NCBI RefSeq assembly: GCF_000425625.1
Contig: NZ_KE384409.1
Span: 91,056 to 155,055, forward strand
DNA from: Stutzerimonas azotifigens DSM 17556
Lineage (GTDB): Bacteria; Pseudomonadota; Gammaproteobacteria; Pseudomonadales; Pseudomonadaceae
Length of the DNA: 64,000 bases
Direction of reading: 5' to 3'
Every line of letters starts with the position of its first letter. Position 1 is the first letter of the stretch. The notes under the pieces are model-generated. The model searched no databases. It was not told where the DNA came from and worked only from the letters and a program-made list of their open reading frames with translations. Made by a program: the position numbers and the translations under genes. Shown one piece after another: positions 9,153-19,177 of the stretch.

Positions 9153-9992
9153 ATGTCGTTGTTCAGCAAGCTTCCGTTCGTCCTGTTTGCCACCGCCTCG
9201 CTTGGCTTCGCCATGCATTCCGTGGCAGCAGACATGCCCCCGGTCCCCTCTTCCATCAGCCAGCAGGACGTGTTGCGTGCCGGCGTGCGCTGCGACCAGC
9301 CACCTTACGGCTATCAGGACAACAACGGCGATTTCGCTGGTGTCGAGGTCGAGATGTCCCGGCAGATCGCCGAATGGGCTTTCGGCTCTCGCGACAAGGT
9401 GGCCTTCACCTGCGTGACGGCGGAAAACCGCGTGCCCCAGTTGCTCGGCCGCAAGGTCGATCTGCTCATCGCCACGCTGGGCGTCACCCCCGAGCGCCAA
9501 CGCGTCATCGACTTCACCCAGCCCTATCGCTGGGGCGCCAGTGACGTGCTGGTGCGCCAGGACAGCGGCATCGAGAAGATTGCCGACCTCAAGGGCAAGA
9601 CCCTGGCGACGCTCAAGGGCTCGGTGCAGGCCAAGTGGTTCGAGGAGCGCATGCCCGAGGTCAAGACCCTGCGCCTGAACAGCGCCGCCGATGCCCTGCA
9701 GAGCTTTCGCCAGGGCCGCGCGGACGCCTACACCCATGATGCGGCGACCCTGGTGGTGGTGACCGCCAACGACCCCTCGGTGCGCCTGATCGAAGAACCC
9801 TTCCAGATTTCCGATGCGGCCATCGGGCTGCGCCAGGGCGAGGACGAATGGCGCACCTACCTTTCCGCGGCGGTCACCCGCATGCACGAGGAAAAACGCT
9901 TTCGCCCCTGGGTCGAGCAGTACGTGCCGGAAGACATCCGCGCCTACTACCTGAGCGTGTTCGAGCAGCCGAAGCCCGAAGAATCCCACTGA
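9153..9992 (+). CDS. Amino-acid ABC transporter, periplasmic substrate-binding protein
   Basis: The 279-residue product has a Sec signal peptide (MSLFSKLPFVLFATASLGFA, cleavage probably after HSVAA near residue 26) and a type 3 solute-binding domain. Typical strands are LRAGVRCDQPPYGYQDNNGDFAG, VDLLIATLGVTPERQRVIDF and LKGKTLATLKGS. The family captures polar amino acids or opines in the periplasm. AGGAGA precedes the ATG by 6-7 nt. It is the first gene of a six-gene operon whose members are 0-20 bp apart. An ENRVPQLLGRKVDLL segment is seen where many relatives have NRIPALQSGKVD. The ligand cannot be read from sequence. Confidence 0.92.
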   Translation: MSLFSKLPFVLFATASLGFAMHSVAADMPPVPSSISQQDVLRAGVRCDQPPYGYQDNNGDFAGVEVEMSRQIAEWAFGSRDKVAFTCVTAENRVPQLLGRKVDLLIATLGVTPERQRVIDFTQPYRWGASDVLVRQDSGIEKIADLKGKTLATLKGSVQAKWFEERMPEVKTLRLNSAADALQSFRQGRADAYTHDAATLVVVTANDPSVRLIEEPFQISDAAIGLRQGEDEWRTYLSAAVTRMHEEKRFRPWVEQYVPEDIRAYYLSVFEQPKPEESH

Positions 9993-10005
9993 GCGGCGGC
10001 TTCCC

Positions 10006-10668
10006 ATGAGTTTCGACTTCGACTACCTGCTCACGCAGTGGCCGGCCCTGCTCGACGGTCTGTGGATGACCCTGCAGGTCTCGGCCCTGAGCATCCTGCT
10101 GTCGCTGCTGATAGGCGTGCTGGGCGCCGGCATCAAGCTGTTCAGGCTGCCGGGACTGACGCAACTGGTCGCGCTCTATGTCGAGCTGATCCGCAACACG
10201 CCCATCCTGGTCCAGCTGTTCTTCATCTTCTACGGCCTGCCGGCCGTGGGGTTGAAGCTGTCGCTGTACTGGTCGGGCGTCCTGTGCCTGTCACTCTGGG
10301 CCGGGGCCTATCAGATCGAGAACCTGCGTGGCGGCCTGGCGACCGTCGACAAGGGGCTGCGCGAAGCCGGCGCGGCACTCAGCCTGAGCTCGCGCCAGTT
10401 CTTCCGGCTGATCGCCATACCGATCGCCTTTCGCGTCAGCCTGCCGGCGATGCTCAACACGGCCATCTCGCTGCTTAAGAACTCCGCCTACCTGCAGACC
10501 ATCGGGCTGGCCGAGCTGACCTTCGTCGCCGTCGACCGCATCGCCACGGACTTTCGCGCCATCGAGATGTTCACCGCCATCTGCGTGATCTACCTGGCCC
10601 TGGTGGCGGTCCTGGCCCTGCTCGCGGGGCGCCTCGAAGCGCACCTGCAGCGCCCTTTCCAGCAATGA
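10006..10668 (+). CDS. Amino-acid ABC transporter permease 1 (HisMQ family)
   Basis: The 220-residue membrane protein has the polar amino-acid permease pattern. An N-terminal segment (LWMTLQVSALSILLSLLIGVLGAG) is followed by the LYVELIRNTPILVQLFFIFYGLP motif and the cytoplasmic EAA-like loop (GLREAGAALSLSSRQFFRLIAIP) that docks the ATPase. It begins 13 bp after the binding-protein stop and is followed 7 bp later by a second permease, so the channel is probably a heterodimer. Length and motifs are intact. Confidence 0.92.
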   Translation: MSFDFDYLLTQWPALLDGLWMTLQVSALSILLSLLIGVLGAGIKLFRLPGLTQLVALYVELIRNTPILVQLFFIFYGLPAVGLKLSLYWSGVLCLSLWAGAYQIENLRGGLATVDKGLREAGAALSLSSRQFFRLIAIPIAFRVSLPAMLNTAISLLKNSAYLQTIGLAELTFVAVDRIATDFRAIEMFTAICVIYLALVAVLALLAGRLEAHLQRPFQQ

Positions 10669-10675
10669 GGCCGAC

Positions 10676-11359
10676 ATGGAATTCGTGATCGAGAACTGGG
10701 GCTTCATCTCCAAGGGCCTGCTCATGACCCTGAAGCTGGCGCTGGTGATCCTGCTGTTCACCACGCTGATTTCGGCGGTGCTCGGCACGCTGGCGACGCT
10801 GAAGAGCCGCACGCTGCGCTGGGCGATCCACGCCTACGTCGAGCTGTTCCGCTCGATTCCGCTGATCGTCAACGTGTTCTTCATCTTCTTCGGCGCGCCG
10901 CTGCTGGGCATCGACCTGAGCCCCTTCGCCGCGGTGACGCTGGGCCTGACCCTGTGGGGCAGTGCCAACGGCATCGAGATCGTCCGCGGCGGGCTGCTCT
11001 CGGTGCCGCGGCACCAGTGGAAGAGCGCCTGGGCCCTGGGCCTGCGCCCATGGCACATCTACCTCTACATCGTCGTACCGCAATCGCTGAAAGCCATCCT
11101 GCCCGCCTATACCGGCCTGCTGACGCTGCTGGTGCAGGCCACCTCGCTGGGCGCGCTGGTGGGTGTCGGCGAGTTCCTCAAGGTCGGCCAGATCATCATC
11201 GAGCGCAGCACCATGATGGGCGGCGTCAACCCCGCCTTCACCGTCTACGCCGTCGTCCTGCTCGTCTACTTCGTCATCTGCAGCGCGCTGACCTGGCTCA
11301 GCCGCTACCTCGAACGCCGCCTGGGCCGCCAGCCCCGGCTGCCCCAACCTCAGTCCTGA
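10676..11359 (+). CDS. Amino-acid ABC transporter permease 2 (HisMQ family)
   Basis: The 227-residue integral membrane protein is the partner of the preceding permease. It shows GLLMTLKLALVILLFTTLISAVLG, the conserved YVELFRSIPLIVNVFFIFFGAP stretch, and the EAA-like loop VPRHQWKSAWALGLRPWHIYLYIVVPQSLK. It starts 7 bp after permease 1 and ends 18 bp before the lyase-like gene, inside one transcription unit. With the binding protein and the two ATPases it makes a complete importer in the inner membrane. Confidence 0.92.
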   Translation: MEFVIENWGFISKGLLMTLKLALVILLFTTLISAVLGTLATLKSRTLRWAIHAYVELFRSIPLIVNVFFIFFGAPLLGIDLSPFAAVTLGLTLWGSANGIEIVRGGLLSVPRHQWKSAWALGLRPWHIYLYIVVPQSLKAILPAYTGLLTLLVQATSLGALVGVGEFLKVGQIIIERSTMMGGVNPAFTVYAVVLLVYFVICSALTWLSRYLERRLGRQPRLPQPQS

Positions 11360-11377
11360 CCCGCAAAAGGCCCCTCC

Positions 11378-12880
11378 ATGCACCAGTCCAAAGTCAGCCG
11401 CCGGCTGAAGGAACCCACCGCAGCGGAAGTCTGCGACCTGATCTACACACCGCGCCTGGCCGGTTTCGTCGACGGCTTCGGTTATCTCGGCGACGTCAAC
11501 AAGGCGCACATCGTCATGCTCGCCGAATGCGGCCTGATCGATACGGCGGTCGCCGCGGCTCTGGCCCGGGGCGTGCTGGACATGGAAAGGACAGGGCCGC
11601 AGGCCGTGACCCTGGATCCCCTGCGCGAAGACGCCTACTTCAACTACGAAGCGCACCTGATCGGCCAGGTCGGCACCGACGTCGGCGGCCGCCTGCATAT
11701 CGGCCGCAGCCGCAACGACCTGCTGGCCACGCTGGACCGCCTGCGTGGCCGCGACGTGCTGATGAATCTGCTCGATGCGCTGTACCAGGTACGCCAGAGC
11801 GCGCTGGACGGCGCCGCGCAACACACCGAGGCGATCATGCCCGGCTACACCCACCTGCAGCCGGCCCAACCGATCACCTACGGGTTCTACCTCTCCGGGG
11901 TGGCCCAGTCCCTGGAGCGCGATTGCATCCGCCTGGCCACCACGCTCGACAGCATGAACCGCAGCCCCATGGGCGCCGCCGCCTTCGCCGGCACGCCCTT
12001 CGCCATCGATCGCGCGCGCACCGCCGAGCTGCTGGGTTTCGACGGTTATCTGGAAAACACCCTCGATGCCGTCGGCTCGCGGGATTTCGCGCTGGAAAGC
12101 ATGGCGCAGATGACCCTGCTGGCCGTGTTCTGGAGCCGTGTCGCGCAGGACTTCTTCATCTGGTCGACCCACGAGTTCGCGCTCGTCGAGTTCCCGGACA
12201 GCGTCGCCGGCACCTCCAGCATCATGCCGCAGAAGAAGAATCCCGTGGTGCTGGAATACCTGAAGGGGCGCACCGGCCAGGTGCTCGGCTCGCTGGTGGC
12301 TTCGGCCGTCACCATCAAGGGCACCAATTTCACCCATACCGGCGACGGCAACCGCGAGAGCATGCGCGGCTTCTGGGAGTCGGCGCAGGAGTGCGAGCAG
12401 TGCCTGAAGCTGCTTGACCTGGTGCTGCGCACGGCCCGCCCCAACCTCGAGGTGGGCCTGCGCAAGGCCACCGAGGACTTCTCCACGGCCACCGGGCTGG
12501 CCGACCTGATGGTCAGCGCGGCCGACCTGTCGTTCCGCGAAGCCCACCATGTGGTCGGCGCGGTGGTTCGCGATGCGATGGACAAGGGCCTGCCGGCCAA
12601 CCGTATCGACGGCGAGATGATCGAAACGGCTGCCAGGGAGCAGCTCGGCCGTACCCTCGGGCTGGACGCCCGGCAGATCCGCGAAGCCCTCGACCCGCTG
12701 AGCAACGTCAACGCCCGCAAGCTGCCGGGCGGCCCCGCGGCCAGTGCGCTGCACGAGCAGATCGACGCCGCGAGAATGCGCCTGGAGCACGAACGCGCCG
12801 AGCAGGTTGCCCGCCGGGAGCGCCTGGCCCGCGCACGGCAGGCCCTGCAGACGGCCATAGAAGAGCTCGCACGCGCATGA
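11378..12880 (+). CDS. Argininosuccinate lyase-like enzyme (fumarase/aspartase superfamily) in a transporter operon
   Basis: This 500-residue protein belongs to the fumarase/aspartase superfamily on the argininosuccinate-lyase branch. Visible motifs are the substrate-binding GRSRND, the [14 protein letters not shown] block and the flexible catalytic signature [12 protein letters not shown] near residue 285. Members cleave a C-N bond to release fumarate. Biosynthetic ArgH is about 460 residues and is not normally inside an amino-acid importer operon. This copy, longer and with a basic coiled C-terminal tail (about residues 460-500), is more likely catabolic. Possible substrates are argininosuccinate or another N-(dicarboxyethyl) amino acid, as for EDDS lyase. 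Its stop overlaps the next ATPase start (ATGA). The substrate is unknown. Confidence 0.85.
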   Translation: MHQSKVSRRLKEPTAAEVCDLIYTPRLAGFVDGFGYLGDVNKAHIVMLAECGLIDTAVAAALARGVLDMERTGPQAVTLDPLREDAYFNYEAHLIGQVGTDVGGRLHIGRSRNDLLATLDRLRGRDVLMNLLDALYQVRQSALDGAAQHTEAIMPGYTHLQPAQPITYGFYLSGVAQSLERDCIRLATTLDSMNRSPMGAAAFAGTPFAIDRARTAELLGFDGYLENTLDAVGSRDFALESMAQMTLLAVFWSRVAQDFFIWSTHEFALVEFPDSVAGTSSIMPQKKNPVVLEYLKGRTGQVLGSLVASAVTIKGTNFTHTGDGNRESMRGFWESAQECEQCLKLLDLVLRTARPNLEVGLRKATEDFSTATGLADLMVSAADLSFREAHHVVGAVVRDAMDKGLPANRIDGEMIETAAREQLGRTLGLDARQIREALDPLSNVNARKLPGGPAASALHEQIDAARMRLEHERAEQVARRERLARARQALQTAIEELARA

Positions 12881-13605
12881 ACACGCTGATGAGCGTACGA
12901 GGCCTGCGCAAGCATTTCGGCGACGCCGACGTCATCAAGGGCGTGGACCTCGACATCCACGAGGGGGAAGTGGTGGTGGTGATCGGCCCGAGCGGCTCGG
13001 GCAAGTCCACGCTGATCCGCTGCCTGAACAACCTGGAGCCGGCCACCGCGGGCGACATCGTACTGAGCGGCTCGAACGGCGGCCGGGACTCCCTGGCCAG
13101 GCTGCGCGACGAGGTCGGCATGGTGTTCCAGGACTACACCCTGTTCCCGCACCTCAGCATCCTGCGCAACATGACCCTGGCGCCGATGAAGCTGCGCGGC
13201 CTGGCCCGCGCCGAGGCCGAAGCACAGGCGATGAAACTGCTCGAGCGGGTGGGCCTGGCGCACAAGGCGCACGCCTATCCCGCCGAGCTGTCCGGCGGGC
13301 AGCAGCAGCGCGTGGCGATCGTCCGTGCGCTGGCCATGCAGCCGCGGCTGATGCTGTTCGACGAACCCACCTCGGCGCTGGACCCCGAAACCGTCAACGA
13401 AGTCCTGCAGGTGATGAAGGAACTGGCCGCCGAAGGCACCACCATGGTGGTGGTCACCCACGAGATGGGCTTCGCCCGCGAAGTGGCCGACCGGGTGATC
13501 TTCTTCGACGGCGGCCGGATCGTCGAATGCGCGCCGCCTGCCCAGTTGTTCTCCGCGCCCTGCGAAGAGCGCACGCGCCAGTTCCTCACCCACGTATTGA
13601 AGTGA
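12877..13605 (+). CDS. Amino-acid ABC transporter ATP-binding protein 1
   Basis: The 242-residue ATPase has Walker [10 protein letters not shown] at about residue 35, the Q-loop ([12 protein letters not shown]), the signature LSGGQQQR, Walker [15 protein letters not shown] and the switch His in VVTHEMGFA, all of the GlnQ/HisP type. It overlaps the lyase stop by 4 bp. It is one of two complete nucleotide-binding subunits in this operon. One difference from its neighbour is the FQDY Q-loop instead of FQHF. It should energise the HisMQ-type permeases encoded upstream. Confidence 0.92.
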   Translation: MNTLMSVRGLRKHFGDADVIKGVDLDIHEGEVVVVIGPSGSGKSTLIRCLNNLEPATAGDIVLSGSNGGRDSLARLRDEVGMVFQDYTLFPHLSILRNMTLAPMKLRGLARAEAEAQAMKLLERVGLAHKAHAYPAELSGGQQQRVAIVRALAMQPRLMLFDEPTSALDPETVNEVLQVMKELAAEGTTMVVVTHEMGFAREVADRVIFFDGGRIVECAPPAQLFSAPCEERTRQFLTHVLK

Positions 13606-13612
13606 GTCCCGC

Positions 13613-14353
<741 letters not shown>

Positions 14354-14513
14354 ACCGGATGGCACGAAACCGGCCGTGCAGGATCGGCGATTGCCGCCAT
14401 GGACCGCCGAGGCCTATCTTTGCGCGAAGGCCGGCAGCGCGGATTCACATCGGCCCGGCGGGAAGACTGCCACGCCGGGCTTCCCGCGGAGGCGGCGCCA
14501 GCGAGGAAAACCC

Positions 14514-14759
14514 ATGGTTTGGCCCTACGCCATCGATATCCCCGAGCAGCGGCTCGCCAGCATCGGGACGAAGCCAGAAGCCCATGACCGGAGCCGGGCT
14601 CCGGACACAGGCGGTTGGTCGGCGGGCCCGGGTCTCAGCACGGATGTCGGAGGCGAGCGCGCTCGCTTCGTCGGCCATTTCGCCGTGCAGGAAGAGCCGG
14701 AGCGGCCTCAGACGAGCCTACGGGCCTTGCTCGCCGCACTGCCGGGGGAGCGCTCCTGA
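14514..14759 (+). pseudogene. Possible remnant of an epoxide-hydrolase-type alpha/beta hydrolase
   Basis: An open frame of 81 codons starts at the ATG at 14514. Its beginning (VWPYAIDIPEQRLASI) resembles the N-terminal lid-domain start of epoxide hydrolases (PFxIDIPxxxLxxL). Its end (VGHFAVQEEPE ... LRALLAAL) resembles their C-terminal GGHFAxxEEPExxxxDLRAF block with the catalytic His. Everything between, including the nucleophile elbow, is missing, so this looks like the scar of an internal deletion. The TGA overlaps the proposed CTG start of the next gene. The resemblance is by eye and the call is tentative. Confidence 0.35.
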
Positions 14760-15967
14760 AACCGGAAATCTCTCTCTCCGAAGCGCGTCGCATCGCGCTT
14801 ACGGCACAGGGTTTCAATGCCCTGCGCCGTCACGACCGGATCGCTGCGGCGCAGCTGCGACGGGCGATCGACCGGCTCGGCCTGCTGCAGATCGACAGCG
14901 TGAACGTGCTGGTGCGCGCCCATTACCTGCCGCTCTTCTCCCGACTGGGTGCCTACGACCGTACCCTGCTGGACGTTGTGATGGCCGCCAGGCCGAAACG
15001 CTTCTTCGAATACTGGGGGCATGAGGCCTCGCTGCTGCCGATCGACTGCCAGCCGCTGCTGCGATGGCGCATGGCCCGCGCGCTTCGCGGCGAGGGCATC
15101 TGGAAGCCGCTCGAGCCCTTCGCCGGCGAAAAGCGGGCGGAAGCGGATGCCATGCTCGATCGCATTCGCGCCGAAGGGCCGCTGGCCGCCTCCGACGTGG
15201 CGGGCAGCAGAGCCGCCAAAGGCATGTGGGTGTGGAGCGATGCCAAGCACGCGCTCGAATGGTTGTTCTGGGCGGGCCTCATCGCCGCGACGCACCGCCG
15301 GGGCAGCTTCGAGCGCGTCTACGACCTGCCCGAGCGGGTCCTGCCACGTGCGGTCCTCGATCTCGGCACGCCAGGCGGCGTGGACGCCCGACGGGCGCTT
15401 CTCGCCCGCTCGGCTGAGGCGCTCGGCGTCGCGACGGCGGACGACCTGCGCGACTACTACCGCATCCCCGCCGCGGACGTGCGGTTGCCGATCCGGCAAC
15501 TGGTCGACGAGGGCACCCTCGTCCCCGTGCAGGTGCGCGGGTGGAGGCAGCAAGCCTATCTGCACAGGGATGCGCGGGCCGGCCGCAGGATCGAGGGCGC
15601 GGCGCTGCTTTCGCCATTCGATCCGCTCGTCTGGCACCGGCCGCGCACCGAGAGGCTGTTCGGCTTCCGCTATCGGCTCGAGATCTACACGCCCGCCCAC
15701 AAGCGCGAACACGGCTATTACGTGCTGCCGTTCCTGCTCGATGGAATGCTCGTCGCGCGCGTGGACCTCAAGGCGGATCGCAAGGCCGGCGTGCTGATCG
15801 TCCAGCGGGCGCATGTCGAGCCCGAGGCGCCGCACTGTACGGTCGAGCGACTGGTCGATGAGCTTCTCCGGATGGCGGCCTGGCTTGAACTGCCGAACCT
15901 CGCCGTGGCCCCGACTGCTGCGATCGACCCTCTCCTCGCCACCTTCGCACCGACGCCCGGCCGGTAG
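14756..15967 (+). CDS. Winged-helix DNA glycosylase-like protein, YcaQ/AlkX family
   Basis: The protein belongs to the HTH_42 winged-helix family with E. coli YcaQ (AlkX), a DNA glycosylase that unhooks interstrand crosslinks. Recognisable parts are LSEARRIALTAQGF, then LGLLQIDSVNVLVRAHYLPLFSRLG, which carries a Q-x-D (Q45-D47) like the catalytic motif described for YcaQ, and the C-terminal LLSPFDPLVWHRPR ... RLFGFRYRLEIY. No ATG or GTG fits the domain start. I chose the CTG at 14756 behind GGGGGAG, giving 403 residues, close to the 410 of E. coli YcaQ. A TTG at 14615 would add 47 residues of low-quality sequence. Translation may be coupled to the upstream remnant. Confidence 0.8.
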   Translation: MKPEISLSEARRIALTAQGFNALRRHDRIAAAQLRRAIDRLGLLQIDSVNVLVRAHYLPLFSRLGAYDRTLLDVVMAARPKRFFEYWGHEASLLPIDCQPLLRWRMARALRGEGIWKPLEPFAGEKRAEADAMLDRIRAEGPLAASDVAGSRAAKGMWVWSDAKHALEWLFWAGLIAATHRRGSFERVYDLPERVLPRAVLDLGTPGGVDARRALLARSAEALGVATADDLRDYYRIPAADVRLPIRQLVDEGTLVPVQVRGWRQQAYLHRDARAGRRIEGAALLSPFDPLVWHRPRTERLFGFRYRLEIYTPAHKREHGYYVLPFLLDGMLVARVDLKADRKAGVLIVQRAHVEPEAPHCTVERLVDELLRMAAWLELPNLAVAPTAAIDPLLATFAPTPGR

Positions 15968-16038
15968 CTGTCGGGCCGGCGCCCTCGCGATTCGTAGCGG
16001 CTCCTGGTGAATGAGGAAGCGGTCGCGCAGGCGCGGGG

Positions 16039-17268
16039 TCAGGCCCCCCGCCCGCCCCTCGACGGCCCGGTGGCCAGCAGCCTCAGGGCGACGACCAGCG
16101 ACAGCCCGGCGGCGACTGCCCCCGCCAGGTAAACCGAAGCGATCCCCTGTGCGCCGGCCAATGCACCGGCCAGCGGGCTGCTGATGCCCAGCGAGATGTC
16201 CAGGAATGCCACGTAGGCGCCCATGGCGAGGCTGCGGCTTTGCGGCGGCGCCCGCCGTACGGCTTCGACCCCGAAGCCGGGGAAGGCCAGCGAATAGCCG
16301 AACCCGGTCAGGGCCGCCCCCAGGTAGGCGATGGTTGCGCTGTCGGCCTTCCAGATCAGCAGCTGGCCGATGGCTTCGACGATCACGCAGACCAGCGCGA
16401 CCTGTGCGCCTCCCACCTTGTCCGGCAGATGTCCGAAGAGGATGCGCGCACCGATGAACGCCAACCCGAAGGCGGTAAATGCCAGCGACGCGTTGTCCCA
16501 GTCCCTGGCGGCGAACAACAGGGCGATGAAGGCGGTGATCAGGCCGAAGCCCACGCTGGATAGCGCCAACCCCAGGCCAGGCCCCCACACGGCGCTCAGC
16601 ACTTTGTAGAACGGCGTCCGCCTGGTTGCCGACGGTGGGACGGCACGCGCGCGCCAGACCACCGCCAACGCCAGCAACGGCACGACCAGCGCGGCCATGG
16701 CGATGCCCGCGAAGTGCCAATGAGTGCTCACCAGCACGCCGACGGGCGCGCCCAGCGCATAGGCGCCGAACATGGCGATGCCGACCCAGGCCATCACCTT
16801 GCCCGCGTTCTGCGGCCCGACCAGCCCGATGCCCCAGCCCAGCGCCCCGGTGGCGATCAGGCTTTCGCCCAGCGCCAGCAGGATGCGCCCGACCAGCAGT
16901 ATCCAGACCGACACGGCCGGCACCGCGACGAAAGCCAGCGATACCAGGTAAGCCACGCCGGAGCCGGCTGCCATGAGAAAACCGGCGATCACGGCGCGCT
17001 TGGCCCCGCGCATGTCGGCGAAATTGCCCGCCCAGGGGCGGGACAGCAGCGCCGCGACGAACTGCGCGCCGATGACCGCCCCCACCACCAGCGTCCCCAT
17101 GCCCAGCGTTTCGTGCAGGTGCAACGGCAGCACCGGCAACTGCATGCCGATGGTGAGGAAGCCGATGAACACTGCCAGGGTGATGGGAAACAGTCTCAGG
17201 AATACATTGGTTGCCGGGGCGGCAGAGGCGTCCGAAGCCGGCGAGGCTTGAAGAGGGGCTTGCGTCAT
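16039..17268 (-). CDS. MFS transporter (YfcJ/YhhS-like drug or sugar efflux family)
   Basis: The 409-residue protein has about twelve hydrophobic segments in two bundles. The first is FPITLAVFIGFLTIGMQLPVLPL; between TM2 and TM3 lies a typical MFS loop (SRPWAGNFADMRGAKR). Further on are GRILLALGESLIATGALGWGIG and GARILFGHLPDKVGG, the second-half equivalent of that loop. The cytoplasmic N-terminus is Ala/Pro-rich. The family exports diverse small molecules and the substrate is not predictable. Its ATG overlaps the stop of the SDR gene upstream (ATGA), so the two are co-translated. Confidence 0.88.
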   Translation of the reverse strand: MTQAPLQASPASDASAAPATNVFLRLFPITLAVFIGFLTIGMQLPVLPLHLHETLGMGTLVVGAVIGAQFVAALLSRPWAGNFADMRGAKRAVIAGFLMAAGSGVAYLVSLAFVAVPAVSVWILLVGRILLALGESLIATGALGWGIGLVGPQNAGKVMAWVGIAMFGAYALGAPVGVLVSTHWHFAGIAMAALVVPLLALAVVWRARAVPPSATRRTPFYKVLSAVWGPGLGLALSSVGFGLITAFIALLFAARDWDNASLAFTAFGLAFIGARILFGHLPDKVGGAQVALVCVIVEAIGQLLIWKADSATIAYLGAALTGFGYSLAFPGFGVEAVRRAPPQSRSLAMGAYVAFLDISLGISSPLAGALAGAQGIASVYLAGAVAAGLSLVVALRLLATGPSRGGRGA

Positions 17269-18143
17269 GTGCGTGGTCCGCCTGCGTAGTAGCCCGCCTG
17301 GTCAAGATCGGCGAGCAGGCCCGGGCCTTCCGGCTTCCAGTCGAGCAGTTCGCGCGTGCGCGCACTGGATACCGCCATGTCCGCGCCAGCCATGCCGGCG
17401 AACCAGCCGAAATGCTCGCGCGCCCGCGGCTCGATCGGCAGGCCGAGGCGGCGGCCGACCACTTCGGCGATCGCCTTGAAAGGCACGGCCTCGTCCGCGA
17501 CCGCGTGGTACACCGACTCGCTCACGCCCTGCTCGAGGGCCAGCCGGTAGACGCGCGCGGCATCCTGCCGGTACACGCCCGACCAGCAGTTCCGGCCCTC
17601 GCCGAGGTAGGCCGATACGCCCTTCTCTCGCGCCAGCCGGACCAGGATCGGGACGAAGCCATGATCGCCGAGGCCGTGGACCGAGGGCGCGAGGCGAACC
17701 GTCGCCGCGCGCACGCCATGTTCGGCCAAGGCCCGTGCGGTCGCTTCGGATTTCCGCGGCGCGCTCGGATCGGGCCGGTCCGACTCGGTTGCTCCCCGCG
17801 CCAGCCCCGACAGGCCAGAGGTCACGAGCAACGGGCGGTTCGATCCTTCCAGGGCGCTGCCCAGCGCCTCGATCACCCGGCGATCCTGTTCGCAATTCTC
17901 CAGAAACCGGGAAAAGTCGTGGTTGAAAGCGGTGTGCATCACCGCGTCCACCCTCGAGGCGACCGCGCGCAGCGTCTCGAGATCGTCGAGCGTGCCCCGT
18001 ACGATCTGCGCGCCGGCCGCGGCGAGCGCGGCGGCCTTGACGTCGGAACGGGCCAGTCCGGTGACCTGGTGGCCGGCACCGACCAGCTCTCCGACCACAG
18101 CGGATCCGACCCACCCCGTGGCGCCCGTGACAAAGATGTGCAT
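17265..18143 (-). CDS. NAD(P)-dependent oxidoreductase, extended/atypical SDR family
   Basis: The 292-residue protein opens with MHIFVTGATGWVGSAVV, the GxxGxxG Rossmann motif of extended SDRs, followed by GHQVTGLARSD and a DVDAVMHTAFNHD-type segment (RVDAVMHTAFNHDF). The second half (VRLAPSVHGLGDHGFVP, then RQDAARVYRLALE) matches NAD-dependent epimerase/dehydratase relatives. The canonical YxxxK is not evident, so the enzyme may be of the atypical NmrA-like kind. It sits between a methyltransferase (31 bp upstream) and the overlapping MFS gene. The set is opposite a TetR regulator; no pathway can be named. Confidence 0.85.
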   Translation of the reverse strand: MHIFVTGATGWVGSAVVGELVGAGHQVTGLARSDVKAAALAAAGAQIVRGTLDDLETLRAVASRVDAVMHTAFNHDFSRFLENCEQDRRVIEALGSALEGSNRPLLVTSGLSGLARGATESDRPDPSAPRKSEATARALAEHGVRAATVRLAPSVHGLGDHGFVPILVRLAREKGVSAYLGEGRNCWSGVYRQDAARVYRLALEQGVSESVYHAVADEAVPFKAIAEVVGRRLGLPIEPRAREHFGWFAGMAGADMAVSSARTRELLDWKPEGPGLLADLDQAGYYAGGPRT

Positions 18144-18174
18144 GTGAATTCTCCGAATTGAAAGTCGGTTCGGC

Positions 18175-18831
18175 TCAGCCGAGGCGCATCGACAGCTCCA
18201 CGTCCTCGCCGAACGGTACGGACAGGTAGCCGCCGGAGGCGCGCACGTGCGCCAGGTAGTCAGGGCTGCAGTCGGCGTTGTCGGCCACGATCAGCGCGCC
18301 CGGTCGCAGCCGGCTTTCCACCAGCGCGAGCACGTCGGTGTAGAGCGCCTTGGCGCCGTCGAGCAGCAGCAGGTCGATGGCGTCCGGAAGATCGCTGGCC
18401 AGCGTCTGCAGCGCATCGCCCTCACGAATCTCCACCAGGTCGGCGAGGCCGCCTTCGGCCAGATGCGCCCGTGCCCGCGCCACCTTGGACGGCTCGAACT
18501 CGCTGCCGATCAGGCGGCCACCGCCGTTGTCGCGCAGCGCCGCGGCCAGGTGCAGGGTGGAAATGCCGAACGAGGTGCCGAATTCGACGACGTTCCGCGC
18601 GTTCGTGCTGCGCGCCAGCATGTAGAGCAGCGCGCCGGTCTCGCGCGAGACCGGCAGCCAGAGGTCCTTCAGGCGCCCGTAGAAGTCCAGGTATTCGGTC
18701 TTGCTGTGCATCAGGCGCTCCCGCTCTTCGGGGGAGATCCCGGCCAGCGCCGGGCTGGTCGCCGTGTCGGCCTGCGTGAACAGGCGATCCAGCAAGGCCG
18801 CCAGCGCAGGGGTGGTCAGTGTCGTGGTCAT
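18175..18831 (-). CDS. Class I SAM-dependent O-methyltransferase (family 3 type)
   Basis: The 218-residue product is an O-methyltransferase of the catechol/caffeoyl-CoA type. The SAM motif is NVVEFGTSFGISTLHLA, the second strand RLIGSEFEPSKVARA, and the metal or SAM acidic motif AIDLLLLDGAKALY. PGALIVADNADCSP would supply the DN ligands. I chose the ATG at 18831 (MTTTLTTPALAALL); the in-frame sequence before it lacks family character. It is the first gene of the methyltransferase-SDR-MFS unit and faces a TetR gene across 346 bp, suggesting repression and induction by a small molecule. Confidence 0.88.
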   Translation of the reverse strand: MTTTLTTPALAALLDRLFTQADTATSPALAGISPEERERLMHSKTEYLDFYGRLKDLWLPVSRETGALLYMLARSTNARNVVEFGTSFGISTLHLAAALRDNGGGRLIGSEFEPSKVARARAHLAEGGLADLVEIREGDALQTLASDLPDAIDLLLLDGAKALYTDVLALVESRLRPGALIVADNADCSPDYLAHVRASGGYLSVPFGEDVELSMRLG

Positions 18832-18905
18832 GAGAGCCGTCCGGTTGGAAGCGAGAGGCGAAGCGCGATTTACCCAGCGCGTCGAGGGACAGAATACGAC
18901 CAATC

Positions 18906-18927
18906 ATTCGCATTTCGTTATTCGCAT
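18906..18927 (-). promoter_or_regulatory. Direct repeat ATTCGCAT-N6-ATTCGCAT, candidate operator
   Basis: Two exact 8-bp copies (18906-18913 and 18920-18927) are spaced 14 bp centre to centre, 75-96 bp before the methyltransferase start, in the gap shared with the divergent TetR gene. A possible -10 for the methyltransferase (TATTCT on the minus strand) lies at 18891-18896, so a protein bound here would cover the -35 region. TetR operators are usually inverted repeats, so the binding protein is uncertain. Confidence 0.35.
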
Positions 18928-19177
18928 GGGGGTTCGCGTTTTCGCTTCACCCTGCAAGCCCTCATCACCCGCGGCCCCCCTGGTATACACCGCTCGCCCT
19001 CACCTTACCCGGGAGCGGTTGTTCAGATTTTCCTCAGGAACGCGGACCTGCACTGCCACGGCGCCGACGTCCTTGCGCGCCCTGGAACGGCGGCGACTGC
19101 GACGAAAATGCGACTGATCCATCGCAATGAAGGTACGATGGCGTCCATTCACTGCCACTTACGTATTTGCGCGCCCC

